The position numbers and the translations under genes are program-made. This document shows positions 57,227 through 64,000 of a stretch of 64,000 bases of DNA, in pieces. The notes beneath the pieces are model-generated. The model was not told the DNA's origin, did not search any database, and was given only the letters and a program-made list of their open reading frames with translations. The stretch comes from Alkalilimnicola ehrlichii. GTDB lineage: Bacteria > Pseudomonadota > Gammaproteobacteria > Nitrococcales > AK92. Location of the stretch: contig NZ_NFZV01000012.1 of assembly GCF_003399765.1 (NCBI RefSeq), positions 62,001 through 126,000 on the forward strand, in the 5' to 3' direction. Position 1 is the stretch's first letter, and each line of letters begins with the position of its first letter.

Positions 57227-57319
57227 CTATGCATCGCTACAGGCGATAGCGACTAGGTATAAACCTCACAAGCACATTCCCACCAAAACGCGATAAATCA
57301 ACTAATTTCACTCCCACCA

Positions 57320-57339
57320 CCGATGCCTTTTGGCATCGG
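57320..57339 (+). promoter_or_regulatory. Perfect stem-loop upstream of the oxygenase gene
   Basis: CCGATGCC-TTTT-GGCATCGG, an 8-bp perfect palindrome with a 4-base loop, 78 bases before the oxygenase ATG. It could be an operator, an attenuator or a leader hairpin; it has no trailing T tract. Confidence 0.4.
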
Positions 57340-57417
57340 GGCGCTCGATATTCTCTGCTTTTGCGTCCGCAAAACACGGGGCAAACTGAGCGGATACCGT
57401 CATTAACCGGAGTCCGC

Positions 57418-58395
57418 ATGACCACGACACCACACGCGCAATACGCTGATCAGGCCGCCTTGCCCGTCATCGATATTTCCCGTCTGCGGGCTCCCGATCC
57501 TTGGGCACGGCGGACCGTCGGTGAGGCTATGCGCGCCGCCTGCCTCGATAAAGGCTTTTTCTATATCGCCAATCACGGTATTCCCGACACGCTGCAAAAA
57601 GCCGTGTTCGACACCGCCCAAAGCTTCTTCGAACAACCGCTTGCCATAAAACTTGCCGTCGACAAAGCGCGTTCGCGCGCTAACCGCGGCTATGAGCCCC
57701 TACGCGGCCAAACCTTAGAACCCAGCGCCGCACCGGATCTAAAGGAAGGTTTCTATATCGGCAAAGAGCTGGCGGAAGACGATCCGCGTGTGCTCGCCGG
57801 CAAGTTCAACCACGGGCCGAACCAGTGGCCAGACGTCCCCGGCTTCCGTACCGCAATGGAAGACTATTACGCGGCGATGCTTGAGCTGAGCGCCCTGATC
57901 ATGCAGGGCCTTGCCCTGTCGCTGGAGCTGCCGGAAGATTACTTCGCCGACTTCTGCCACGATCCATTGGCGATCTTGCGGCTGCTGCATTACCCACCGC
58001 AGCCGGCACAAGCCGCAACCGACGAGAAAGGCTGCGGTGCACATACCGATTTCGGCGGTATCACACTACTGCTACAAGACGAAAACGGCGGCTTGCAGGT
58101 TTGGGATCAGCGCCACGAGCAATGGCTTCAGGCAACCCCGATTCCTGGCACCTACGTCGTCAACCTAGGCGATATGATCGCCCGCTGGACGAATAACCGC
58201 TACCGCTCAACCTTACATCGCGTCATCAACACGTCGGGCCGGGAGCGCTATTCCGTGCCGTTCTTCTATAGCGGCGCTCCCGATCACTTGGTCGAATGCA
58301 TCCCTAACTGCCTCGCCCCAGGCGAATCCGCCCACTATCCGCCGACGACGGTGGAGCAGCATATGCGCGATCGGTACCGCCTTACCTACGCCTGA
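57418..58395 (+). CDS. 2-oxoglutarate/Fe(II)-dependent oxygenase (isopenicillin N synthase family)
   Basis: 325 residues from the ATG at 57418, with GGAG just upstream; an in-frame extension to 57361 is rejected. The N-terminal DIOX_N part has PVIDISRLR and GFFYIANHGIP. The iron triad is His209, Asp211 (GAHTDFGGITLL) and His267 (STLHRVI), and Arg277-x-Ser279 binds 2-oxoglutarate. Substrate unknown. Its place between a LysR gene and an importer/deaminase set suggests hydroxylation or ring attack on an imported N-heterocycle; this is inference. The hydrolase gene starts 11 bases later. Confidence 0.9.
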   Translation: MTTTPHAQYADQAALPVIDISRLRAPDPWARRTVGEAMRAACLDKGFFYIANHGIPDTLQKAVFDTAQSFFEQPLAIKLAVDKARSRANRGYEPLRGQTLEPSAAPDLKEGFYIGKELAEDDPRVLAGKFNHGPNQWPDVPGFRTAMEDYYAAMLELSALIMQGLALSLELPEDYFADFCHDPLAILRLLHYPPQPAQAATDEKGCGAHTDFGGITLLLQDENGGLQVWDQRHEQWLQATPIPGTYVVNLGDMIARWTNNRYRSTLHRVINTSGRERYSVPFFYSGAPDHLVECIPNCLAPGESAHYPPTTVEQHMRDRYRLTYA

Positions 58396-58406
58396 GGATA
58401 CATCGC

Positions 58407-59153
58407 ATGGCGACAACCGCTGTTCTGATACATGGCGCCTGGGCGGGTAGTTGGGTGTGGGATCGGCTACTGCCCCACCTTCAAGCCCAGGGCGTGCAAA
58501 CACAGGCCGTCAATTTGCCCGGCAACGGCGCCGACGGCATACCGGCCGCGGACGTGACGCTGGAGCATTATGTACGCCACGTTGTAAACGTCATCGAGAC
58601 TTTACCCGGCCCAATAGTCCTCGTCGGCCACTCCGGCGGCGGCGTTACTGCCACTCAAGTCGCCGAGACCATTCCCGCGCGTGTCAACGGCGTTGCTTTT
58701 GTCGCCGGCATGATGTTGCCGAGTCACGCCGGCTTCGCCGACATCACTCGGGAACTGCAAAAAGAGGAGCCGGCGGCCGCAGGAATCGGGCCGCACCTTG
58801 AGTGGGCAGCCGACCGCCGTATCAGCACCGTTCCGGTGCGTGCCGCCTGCGACATCTTCTTTCACGACGTGCCGGCCAAATTGGCGATTGCCGCCGCTAC
58901 GCGGCTTGTTCCGCAACCGGAAAAAGCCCGCGCTGCCAAGCCTTACTGGACGGCTGAGCGGTTCGGACGGTTGCCGCGTTTGTACATCGAGGCTCTAGCC
59001 GACCGGTCGGTGGTCTTAACCGCGCAGCGGCGTATGCAAGCGTTGGTTCCCGGCGCCACAGTCGCCTCGCTTCCCTGCGGCCACGCTCCGCAACTGGCGA
59101 TGCCGGAGGAACTCGCGGCCTGCCTCAGTGCTTTTGTCGACGAAACGGCCTGA
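58407..59153 (+). CDS. Alpha/beta hydrolase (esterase/amidase type)
   Basis: 248 residues. Oxyanion-hole strand AVLIHGAWAGSWVWDRLLPHL, nucleophile elbow VLVGHSGGGVTATQ (Ser), acid in ADRSVVL and His in PCGHAPQLAMPEE. This layout matches the hydroxynitrile-lyase/methylesterase and EstC-like branch, which lacks a large lid. Probably cytoplasmic. Eleven bases after the oxygenase gene, so likely the next step in the same pathway; the substrate is not readable. Confidence 0.85.
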   Translation: MATTAVLIHGAWAGSWVWDRLLPHLQAQGVQTQAVNLPGNGADGIPAADVTLEHYVRHVVNVIETLPGPIVLVGHSGGGVTATQVAETIPARVNGVAFVAGMMLPSHAGFADITRELQKEEPAAAGIGPHLEWAADRRISTVPVRAACDIFFHDVPAKLAIAAATRLVPQPEKARAAKPYWTAERFGRLPRLYIEALADRSVVLTAQRRMQALVPGATVASLPCGHAPQLAMPEELAACLSAFVDETA

Positions 59154-59244
59154 GCGGAATCGTTCATGGCACACATCCTGCTAGACCAGCCTTATCCAAT
59201 CTACCTCTTTCGAGGTACCTCTAATGAGCTAAGGAGCAACTACG

Positions 59245-60240
59245 ATGGCCTTGCGACTCTTTAAACACAGCCTATTCGCCCTGGGGCTGCTCGCCGCCTC
59301 CACGACGGCTGCCTTCGCCGCCGACAAAATCCGTTGGATGAACGACTGGCTGCCGAGCGGCGACAAGGCCGCCATTTACCTCGGCGTCGAGCAGGGGTTC
59401 TTTGCCGAAGAAGGTATCGAGGTAGAAATTATCAATGGCCGCGGCTCGTCCGAAGTCGTCACCCGGCTTGCCGCCGGTGCCGCGGACATGGGTACCGGCG
59501 GACTGCCGGCTCTACTACAGGCCAAGGCGGAGCAAACCATTAACGTGAGCGCCGTCATGTCCATCTACAGCATGCAGCCGGACCTTCTCATTCTTCCCGA
59601 GGGTTCACCGATTCGGTCCCTGGCCGATGTCGAAGGCAAGACGTTGGGTACCGCTACGTTCTCGGCCTCCAACGTCATCTGGCCGATTCTGTTGCGCAGC
59701 AACGATATCGATCCCGATTCGGTCAACCTGGTGAGGATGGACCCGGGCGCCTTGGGGCCGATGCTGGCCGCCGGCCGAGTCGACGGCACCATTAATTGGA
59801 TCACCAAAATCCCCAGCTTCGCCGAGGTCATGCAGGAAGCCGGCAAGGACGTGGAAGTCATTCTGTGGTCCGACTACGGCCTGGACGGTTATGGCCTGTC
59901 GGTACTTGCATCCGACCGTTTGATCCAGCGCAACCCGGACTTGGTCGAGCGAGCCACCCGCGCTTATAGCCGCGCCCTGGCGCTGGCGGTCGAAAACCCG
60001 CGCTTGGCCGCCGAAGCGCTCAAAGCGCATGTACCGGAGATGGATGTAGAGCTCGCGGCCGCCGAGTTCGAAGCATCGATTCCCCTTATCGTTAACGACA
60101 TTAGCGATGCCAACGGAATCGGTACGTTTGAACCAGAGCTACTGGCAAAGACCTGGGAATGGGTTGCCCGCTCGCAGGAGCTAGCGCTGGACGCTCTCGA
60201 CCCTACGAGTGCCATCGACACCCGCTTTATTGCCGACTAA
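59245..60240 (+). CDS. ABC transporter substrate-binding protein (NMT1/THI5, NitT/TauT type)
   Basis: 331 residues. Signal peptide of 25 residues ending AFA before ADKIRW. The mature protein begins IRWMNDWLPSGDKAAIYLGVEQGFFAEEGIEVEI, typical of THI5/NMT1-like binding proteins for thiamine precursors, pyrimidines, aromatic or sulfonate compounds. GTGGLPALLQAKAE and INWITKIPSF follow. AAGGAG precedes the ATG. First gene of a binding protein-ATPase-permease trio. Confidence 0.92.
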   Translation: MALRLFKHSLFALGLLAASTTAAFAADKIRWMNDWLPSGDKAAIYLGVEQGFFAEEGIEVEIINGRGSSEVVTRLAAGAADMGTGGLPALLQAKAEQTINVSAVMSIYSMQPDLLILPEGSPIRSLADVEGKTLGTATFSASNVIWPILLRSNDIDPDSVNLVRMDPGALGPMLAAGRVDGTINWITKIPSFAEVMQEAGKDVEVILWSDYGLDGYGLSVLASDRLIQRNPDLVERATRAYSRALALAVENPRLAAEALKAHVPEMDVELAAAEFEASIPLIVNDISDANGIGTFEPELLAKTWEWVARSQELALDALDPTSAIDTRFIAD

Positions 60241-60255
60241 GACGCCTAGGAGGCC

Positions 60256-61044
60256 ATGATGCTCACACCGGACGCCACTATCCGCTTTCAAGACGTCGAG
60301 CAAGTGTTTATGTCCTCGGACGGCACGGCGGTGCAGGCGCTGGCTAACGTCAATTTCTCCATCGCCCGGCATGAGTTCGTGGCCGTTATCGGGCCTTCCG
60401 GTTGCGGAAAATCCACCCTGCTGCGGATCATCGCCGGACTCGTGCGACCGACCCGCGGCAGCGTGCAGATCTACGGTTTACCGGTTACCGAGCCGCGGGA
60501 GGAGATTGGGATCGTGTTTCAGCGCCCCACCCTCCTGCCCTGGCTCAACATACTGGACAACGTAACATTCCCGATGCGGCATAAGTACGGCCGAGTAACC
60601 GCGCAGGAAACCGAGCGCGCGAGGGAGCTACTCGCGTTAACCCGGCTGGAAGAGTTTGCCGCCAAACGTCCGGACGAACTTTCCGGCGGCATGCAACAGC
60701 GCGTGGGCATCGCGCGCGCGCTGTTGCACGATCCGGACATTCTGTTAATGGACGAACCGTTTTCGGCACTCGATGCACTGACACGCGACGAAATGAGTTT
60801 CGAGCTGCTCCGCATCTGGACCGAGAAGCCGAAGACGGTGCTATTCATCACCCACTCGATTCCTGAAGCCCTGCTACTGGCCGACCGCATTTTGGTGATG
60901 TCGGCCCGCCCCGGCGCCGTCCGGGAGATCATTGATGTCGGCCTACCGCGCCCCCGTACATTGGACACGCTTTCGGAGAAACGCTTCAATGAACTCGCAA
61001 ACCACATCCGCAGCCAGGTCTTCAGCCGCCCCGTTGCAGCCTGA
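60256..61044 (+). CDS. ABC transporter ATPase (NitT/TauT type)
   Basis: 262 residues. Walker A GPSGCGKST, Q-loop FQRPTLLPW, signature LSGGMQQRVGIARAL, Walker B ILLMDEPFSALD and switch His in FITHSIPEA: the SsuB/TauB/NrtD pattern. The start is one of two tandem ATGs at 60256/60259 after AGGAGG. The 3' end overlaps the permease gene by 56 bases, indicating tight coupling. Confidence 0.94.
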   Translation: MMLTPDATIRFQDVEQVFMSSDGTAVQALANVNFSIARHEFVAVIGPSGCGKSTLLRIIAGLVRPTRGSVQIYGLPVTEPREEIGIVFQRPTLLPWLNILDNVTFPMRHKYGRVTAQETERARELLALTRLEEFAAKRPDELSGGMQQRVGIARALLHDPDILLMDEPFSALDALTRDEMSFELLRIWTEKPKTVLFITHSIPEALLLADRILVMSARPGAVREIIDVGLPRPRTLDTLSEKRFNELANHIRSQVFSRPVAA

Positions 61045-61831
61045 GTTAACCAAGCGCAAGCTGTTGGTGTTGGCTTGGCTCGACCGCCTAGCGCCTGTGT
61101 TAGCGGCTCTTGCCGTCATCGGGGTATGGGAACTTATCTGTCGCGTGTTTGCGCTGCCGAATTATCTACTACCCAGCCCTAGCGCCATCGTTACTTCGGC
61201 TTTTGCCCTCGATCCGGGAATCTGGCTCACTCACACCTGGGCCACCCTACGCGTCAGCTTAGGCGGCTATGCATTGGCCATTATCATCGCGATACCGTTA
61301 GCGGTTTTGCTCGCCAACTCCCGCCTGATGTCGCGTACGTTGTATCCGATGCTGGTGGTCATTCAATCCACCCCTATTGTCGGCGTCGCGCCCATCATCG
61401 TCGTATTAATGGGTGCCGGTGAGATGCCGCGGATCTTCATCACTTTCCTGATCACCTTCTTTCCTATCGTGGTGTCTACGGTGACAGGCCTGATGTCGAC
61501 GCCGGAGGAGCTCAAAGAGCTATCCCGTTCGCTGGGCGCTAGTAAGGCTCGAGAAATTCGCAATATCCAGTTGCCGTTTGCGGTGCCCTATATCTTCTCG
61601 GCGCTACGTATTTCAATCACGCTCGCCATTATCGGGGCCGTGGTAGCGGAGTTCGTCGCCGCCGAGAAAGGGTTAGGTTTCTTTATCGCCTTTTCCACCT
61701 CCTTCCTAAGAATCCCGCAGGCCTTCGCAGCGCTTATCGTCTTGGTTACGCTAAGCCTGCTTCTTTTCCAAGTTATTGCTCTGGTGCAGCGCTGGCTCTT
61801 TCCTTGGAGCCTGCCGAAGGAAAGCCGTTGA
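60989..61831 (+). CDS. ABC transporter permease (NitT/TauT type)
   Basis: 280 residues from the ATG at 60989; an in-frame ATG at 60932 lies deeper inside the ATPase gene. About six helices, with the SsuC/TauC features NYLLPSPSAIV and the EAA-type loop LKELSRSLGASKAREIRNIQLP that docks the ATPase. The stop overlaps the deaminase start (TGATG). Completes the importer whose substrate is likely a nitrogen heterocycle. Confidence 0.93.
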   Translation: MNSQTTSAARSSAAPLQPELTKRKLLVLAWLDRLAPVLAALAVIGVWELICRVFALPNYLLPSPSAIVTSAFALDPGIWLTHTWATLRVSLGGYALAIIIAIPLAVLLANSRLMSRTLYPMLVVIQSTPIVGVAPIIVVLMGAGEMPRIFITFLITFFPIVVSTVTGLMSTPEELKELSRSLGASKAREIRNIQLPFAVPYIFSALRISITLAIIGAVVAEFVAAEKGLGFFIAFSTSFLRIPQAFAALIVLVTLSLLLFQVIALVQRWLFPWSLPKESR

Positions 61832-62295
61832 TGAATCACGAACACTATTTACGACTCGCCTTCGCCGTCGCTGCACGGGCGCGGCGGCGAGGCGCTCATC
61901 CTTTTGGCGCAATATTGGTAGGCCCCGCAGGGGAAGTGCTATTAGAGCAAGAGAACGCTTACCTGCCGGATCGCGACATGACAGGCCATGCAGAACGCGT
62001 TCTGATGACGACAGCCTCTCGCCTGTATCGGCCGGATTACTTAGCCGACTGCACGTTGTACACCTCGGCAGAACCCTGCGCAATGTGTGCCGGCGCGGCC
62101 TATTGGGCCGGGCTAGGGCGGGTCGTATTCGGCCTTTCCGAACGCCGCCTAAAGACGATCACCGGCAACCACCCGGAAAACCCGACACTGGATCTTCCAT
62201 GCCGGGCGGTATTCTCTGCCGGCCAACGAACGGTAGAGGTTATCGGCCCGCTACTTGAGGACGAAGCCGCCGCGCTACATGAAAACGTCTGGTAA
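61831..62295 (+). CDS. Cytidine-deaminase-fold nucleobase deaminase
   Basis: 154 residues from the ATG at 61831, which overlaps the permease stop; a start at 61804 is possible. Zinc site His53 with catalytic Glu55 (TGHAERV), Cys83 and Cys86 (SAEPCAMCAGA). The length and the PCAMC form match TadA/guanine-deaminase-type nucleoside deaminases. Since it is coupled to an importer, a catabolic deaminase (for example guanine to xanthine, feeding XdhABC) is likelier than tRNA editing. It converges on the GntR gene, 12 bases away after frame repair. Confidence 0.85.
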   Translation: MNHEHYLRLAFAVAARARRRGAHPFGAILVGPAGEVLLEQENAYLPDRDMTGHAERVLMTTASRLYRPDYLADCTLYTSAEPCAMCAGAAYWAGLGRVVFGLSERRLKTITGNHPENPTLDLPCRAVFSAGQRTVEVIGPLLEDEAAALHENVW

Positions 62296-62307
62296 AGCGA
62301 GCGATGT

Positions 62308-62978
62308 TCACTTAGCGTAAACACCGGTCGCTATATCGTCCAAGTAGCGCTGCGAGGTTCGGTACGAGGCGCGTACGTGCTGCCGGATCAAGCGTGCAGC
62401 CTCGTCGCCGGCACCTTTCAAGATAGCTTTAACAATCTGATCATGCTCGAAAAAGAATCGCTCGGGCGCTCGTTCACATGAAATTGTACCCGTCGATAGG
62501 CCGTCACTTTGGAGCGCGCCGATAAGGCGGCTTCAAACAAGTAACGGTTATGGCAACCGCGAAAAATCGTCTCGTGCAGGTTCCGATTAGCGCAGTCATA
62601 ACCGTTGATGTCGCCGTCGCGAACGCACTCGTAACTGGCCAAATGAACCGATAATAATGCCTCGCGCTCGTCGGGCATCATTCTCATGGCCGCGAGGAAA
62701 GTGCAGGCAGCCTCCATTTCCGCCGCGTACTCGAACATCTCCGCTAAGCGCTGTTGCGGAACCTGGACCACGAACACGCCACGGCGATGGCGGTGTTCGA
62801 CTAGGCCGGCCGACGCCATCTGCCGCAACGCCTCCCGCACCGGGGTGCGGGAAACCCCGAAGCGTTCGGTTAGCACCGTTTCGTCCAGCCGTGAACCGGG
62901 CGGTAACTGTCCGGTTAACACCTCGTCCGATAGTACTTCCCGAACTTCTTCCGCCAGCGGGCGCAAACCTGTACTCAT
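62308..62978 (-). CDS. GntR-family regulator with FCD domain (one frameshift)
   Basis: About 223 residues after repair. Winged HTH: LPPGSRLDETVLTERFGVSRTPVREALRQMASAGLVEHRHRRGVFV (residues about 25-70). The FCD ligand domain has metal-type His/Asp positions (NRNLHETIFRGCHN). As read, the frame stops at 62418. One missing base near 62464 restores ERPERFFFEHDQIVKAILKG and the normal FCD end, DEAARLIRQHVRASYRT, with a stop at 62308-62310. It follows the AtzH-like gene by 10 bases, so it is probably the last gene of the amidase operon, and may bind TGTATACA sites before xdhA. Confidence 0.88.
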
Positions 62979-62988
62979 GGCGATACCC

Positions 62989-63384
62989 TCACTGTTGCTC
63001 CATCAACGAAACATGAGCGGCGACGATGCGCCAGCCCTCTTGCATCCTTGCCCAGCACTGGCTTTGCCGTCCGACGCGGGTAACGCCAGGTCGGCTAAAC
63101 TCAGTCCATACCGTGGCGTAATCGGTACCGAACGTGGTGATCACGGTATTCCTTAAGCTACGCGCCAAACCGCTAGCCGGGCGCCCCGCACGAAAAGCGG
63201 CAATGGCCGCAAAACCATAAAGGTTCTCCCCCACCCCATAGCGCACCGTCCGCTCGTCGCGCCAGAACAAAGCATCGAGCACGTCCACATCGTTGCTGAC
63301 CAAAGCCTCCTCATACTGCGCAAATGCTGCGGCGACCTCGGCAACGACGGCGGGCAAATTGATATCTTGCATTGTCACAGTCAT
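62989..63384 (-). CDS. AtzH-like (DUF3225, SnoaL/NTF2-fold) protein
   Basis: 131 residues. The NTF2-like cone fold is visible: FAQYEEALVSNDVDVLDALFWRDERTVRYGVGENLYGF, the double-helix start and first strands, then TVWTEFSRPG and QSQCWARMQEGWRIVAAHVSLM. This is the pattern of AtzH, which in the cyanuric acid pathway hydrolyses 1,3-dicarboxyurea with the AtzE amidase. The start overlaps the amidase stop as ATGA, the same partnership. Here it may act on a carboxylated urea from ring breakdown. Confidence 0.82.
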   Translation of the reverse strand: MTVTMQDINLPAVVAEVAAAFAQYEEALVSNDVDVLDALFWRDERTVRYGVGENLYGFAAIAAFRAGRPASGLARSLRNTVITTFGTDYATVWTEFSRPGVTRVGRQSQCWARMQEGWRIVAAHVSLMEQQ

Positions 63385-64000
63385 AACGCTTCCTGGTTAG
63401 CCGCAATGGCGGCGATCTGCTCGGCGAGCGCTAATAGTTCGCGATCGCTGTTCGGCGGGCCGATAAAGGACAACCCAACCGGATTACCGGCGCTCGTGCG
63501 CAGCAACGGCAAGCTCACTTGCGGTAACCCGCTAACGCCGGCAATCGCGGTCATACACAACATCCGGAATCGAATCGCTTCCACCTCTTCCTCCGTCGCG
63601 TCGATAGCCGGAGCGGCAGCGGGCGTTGTCGGTAGGCAAAGCACGGTATCGCTCCCTACCACGGCGCGGACCTGAGAGCGCAACTTGGCACAAGCCTTGC
63701 GCGCCGCCTCGGCTTGCGTTGGCAGCACCTCGGCCGCGGCGGCAAATCGCTCCCGCACGCCGGGGCCAATTTAGCTTGGTAGGTCTGTATCCAGTCGCCG
63801 AAATAAGCCCACGCCTCGAACGCTTGTAGCGGCCGGAAGGCGTCAAAGAACGACTTCAAAAGCCCCACGGAGGCTGCTGTTTTTCGCAAATTAAGGGAAA
63901 GCCGGGGGTGGCGAGCCATTGCTCCGCTTGCACACTCAGCTCCGGCGCGACGACAATCGAGGCCTCCCGAATCATGCGAACCCGTTGCAATCGGAGACCA
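63381..64000 (-). CDS. Amidase-signature-family hydrolase, C-terminal part (5' end outside window; two frameshifts)
   Basis: Only the last 200 or so residues are in the window; the catalytic Ser-Ser-Lys region lies beyond 64000. The middle reads FFDAFRPLQAFEAWAYFGDWI, the conserved helix of AtzE-type amidases, and the end has LCLPTTPAAAPAID, AGVSGLPQVSLPLL and GNPVGLSFIGPPNSD. Breaks near 63765 (repair gives QAKLAPGVRERFAAAA) and near 63880 both read as a missing base. With the AtzH-like gene it suggests an AtzE-like 1-carboxybiuret or ureido hydrolase; the exact substrate is open. Confidence 0.82.

Noticed and set aside
1-64000. CRISPR arrays, tRNA/rRNA genes, prophage or insertion sequences
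   Set aside because: No regularly spaced repeats, cloverleaf sequences, integrase or transposase motifs were seen on reading both strands.

Overview
The window is about 64 kb of chromosome from a gammaproteobacterium. The evidence is a SthA-type soluble transhydrogenase, a MotY-like motor protein, a gammaproteobacterial-style LipA, a full Che set and an XdhABC operon. I cannot name the genus. At least 18 apparent one-base frameshifts in 13 genes lie mostly at or beside homopolymers, and nearly all read as a missing base. I treat these as base-calling errors in a draft assembly, not gene decay, and give whole-gene coordinates across them.

Layout. (1) 1-6679, + strand: the 3' part of acnA, a MotY-like OmpA protein, sthA, a DsbA/FrnE-type oxidoreductase, a hotdog thioesterase and lipA. 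(2) 6754-15441, - strand: one chemosensory operon, transcribed mcp-cheY-STAS-cheA-mcp-cheW-cheR-cheD-cheB, with overlapping or tightly spaced genes. Its CheA carries a tandem 24-residue repeat resembling the c-di-GMP-binding MshEN motif. (3) 15798-20452, - strand: an HrpB-like helicase, an APC permease and a methyltransferase that looks like a lipoprotein.

(4) 20640-44092, - strand: a 23-kb, 13-gene biosynthetic operon and the main object of interest. In transcription order it encodes an MMPL/RND exporter, a fatty acyl-AMP ligase fused to an ACP, an NRPS (TubC docking-Cy-A with inserted Ox-PCP), a PKS (KS-AT-ACP), a second NRPS (Cy-A-PCP) with the canonical cysteine code, a free-standing Cy-like protein, a thioester reductase, an acyl-CoA dehydrogenase, a methyltransferase, a type II thioesterase, a LolA-like periplasmic protein, an outer-membrane protein and a phosphopantetheinyl transferase. 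Read colinearly, a fatty acid is loaded, joined to cysteine and turned into an alkyl-thiazole, extended by one malonate unit, joined to a second cysteine (thiazoline), and released reductively. The transport genes at the two ends suggest movement across or into the envelope. Just upstream on the same strand are cysE (precursor supply) and a LuxR-type regulator with no luxI in the window.

(5) 47066-55515, + strand: xdhABC plus an ABC transporter of the nucleoside/purine (BmpA-partner) type, preceded by an AT-rich regulatory gap with two TGTATACA sites. (6) 55506-64000: a Cys-rich protein faintly like the C-terminal half of FtsZ, a LysR regulator, a 2-oxoglutarate/Fe(II) oxygenase, an alpha/beta hydrolase, a NitT/TauT-type ABC importer, a nucleobase-type deaminase, and, on the opposite strand, an amidase, an AtzH-like protein and a GntR regulator. 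Together regions 5 and 6 look like uptake and breakdown of purines or related N-heterocycles. No tRNA, rRNA, CRISPR array, transposase or phage gene was recognised.
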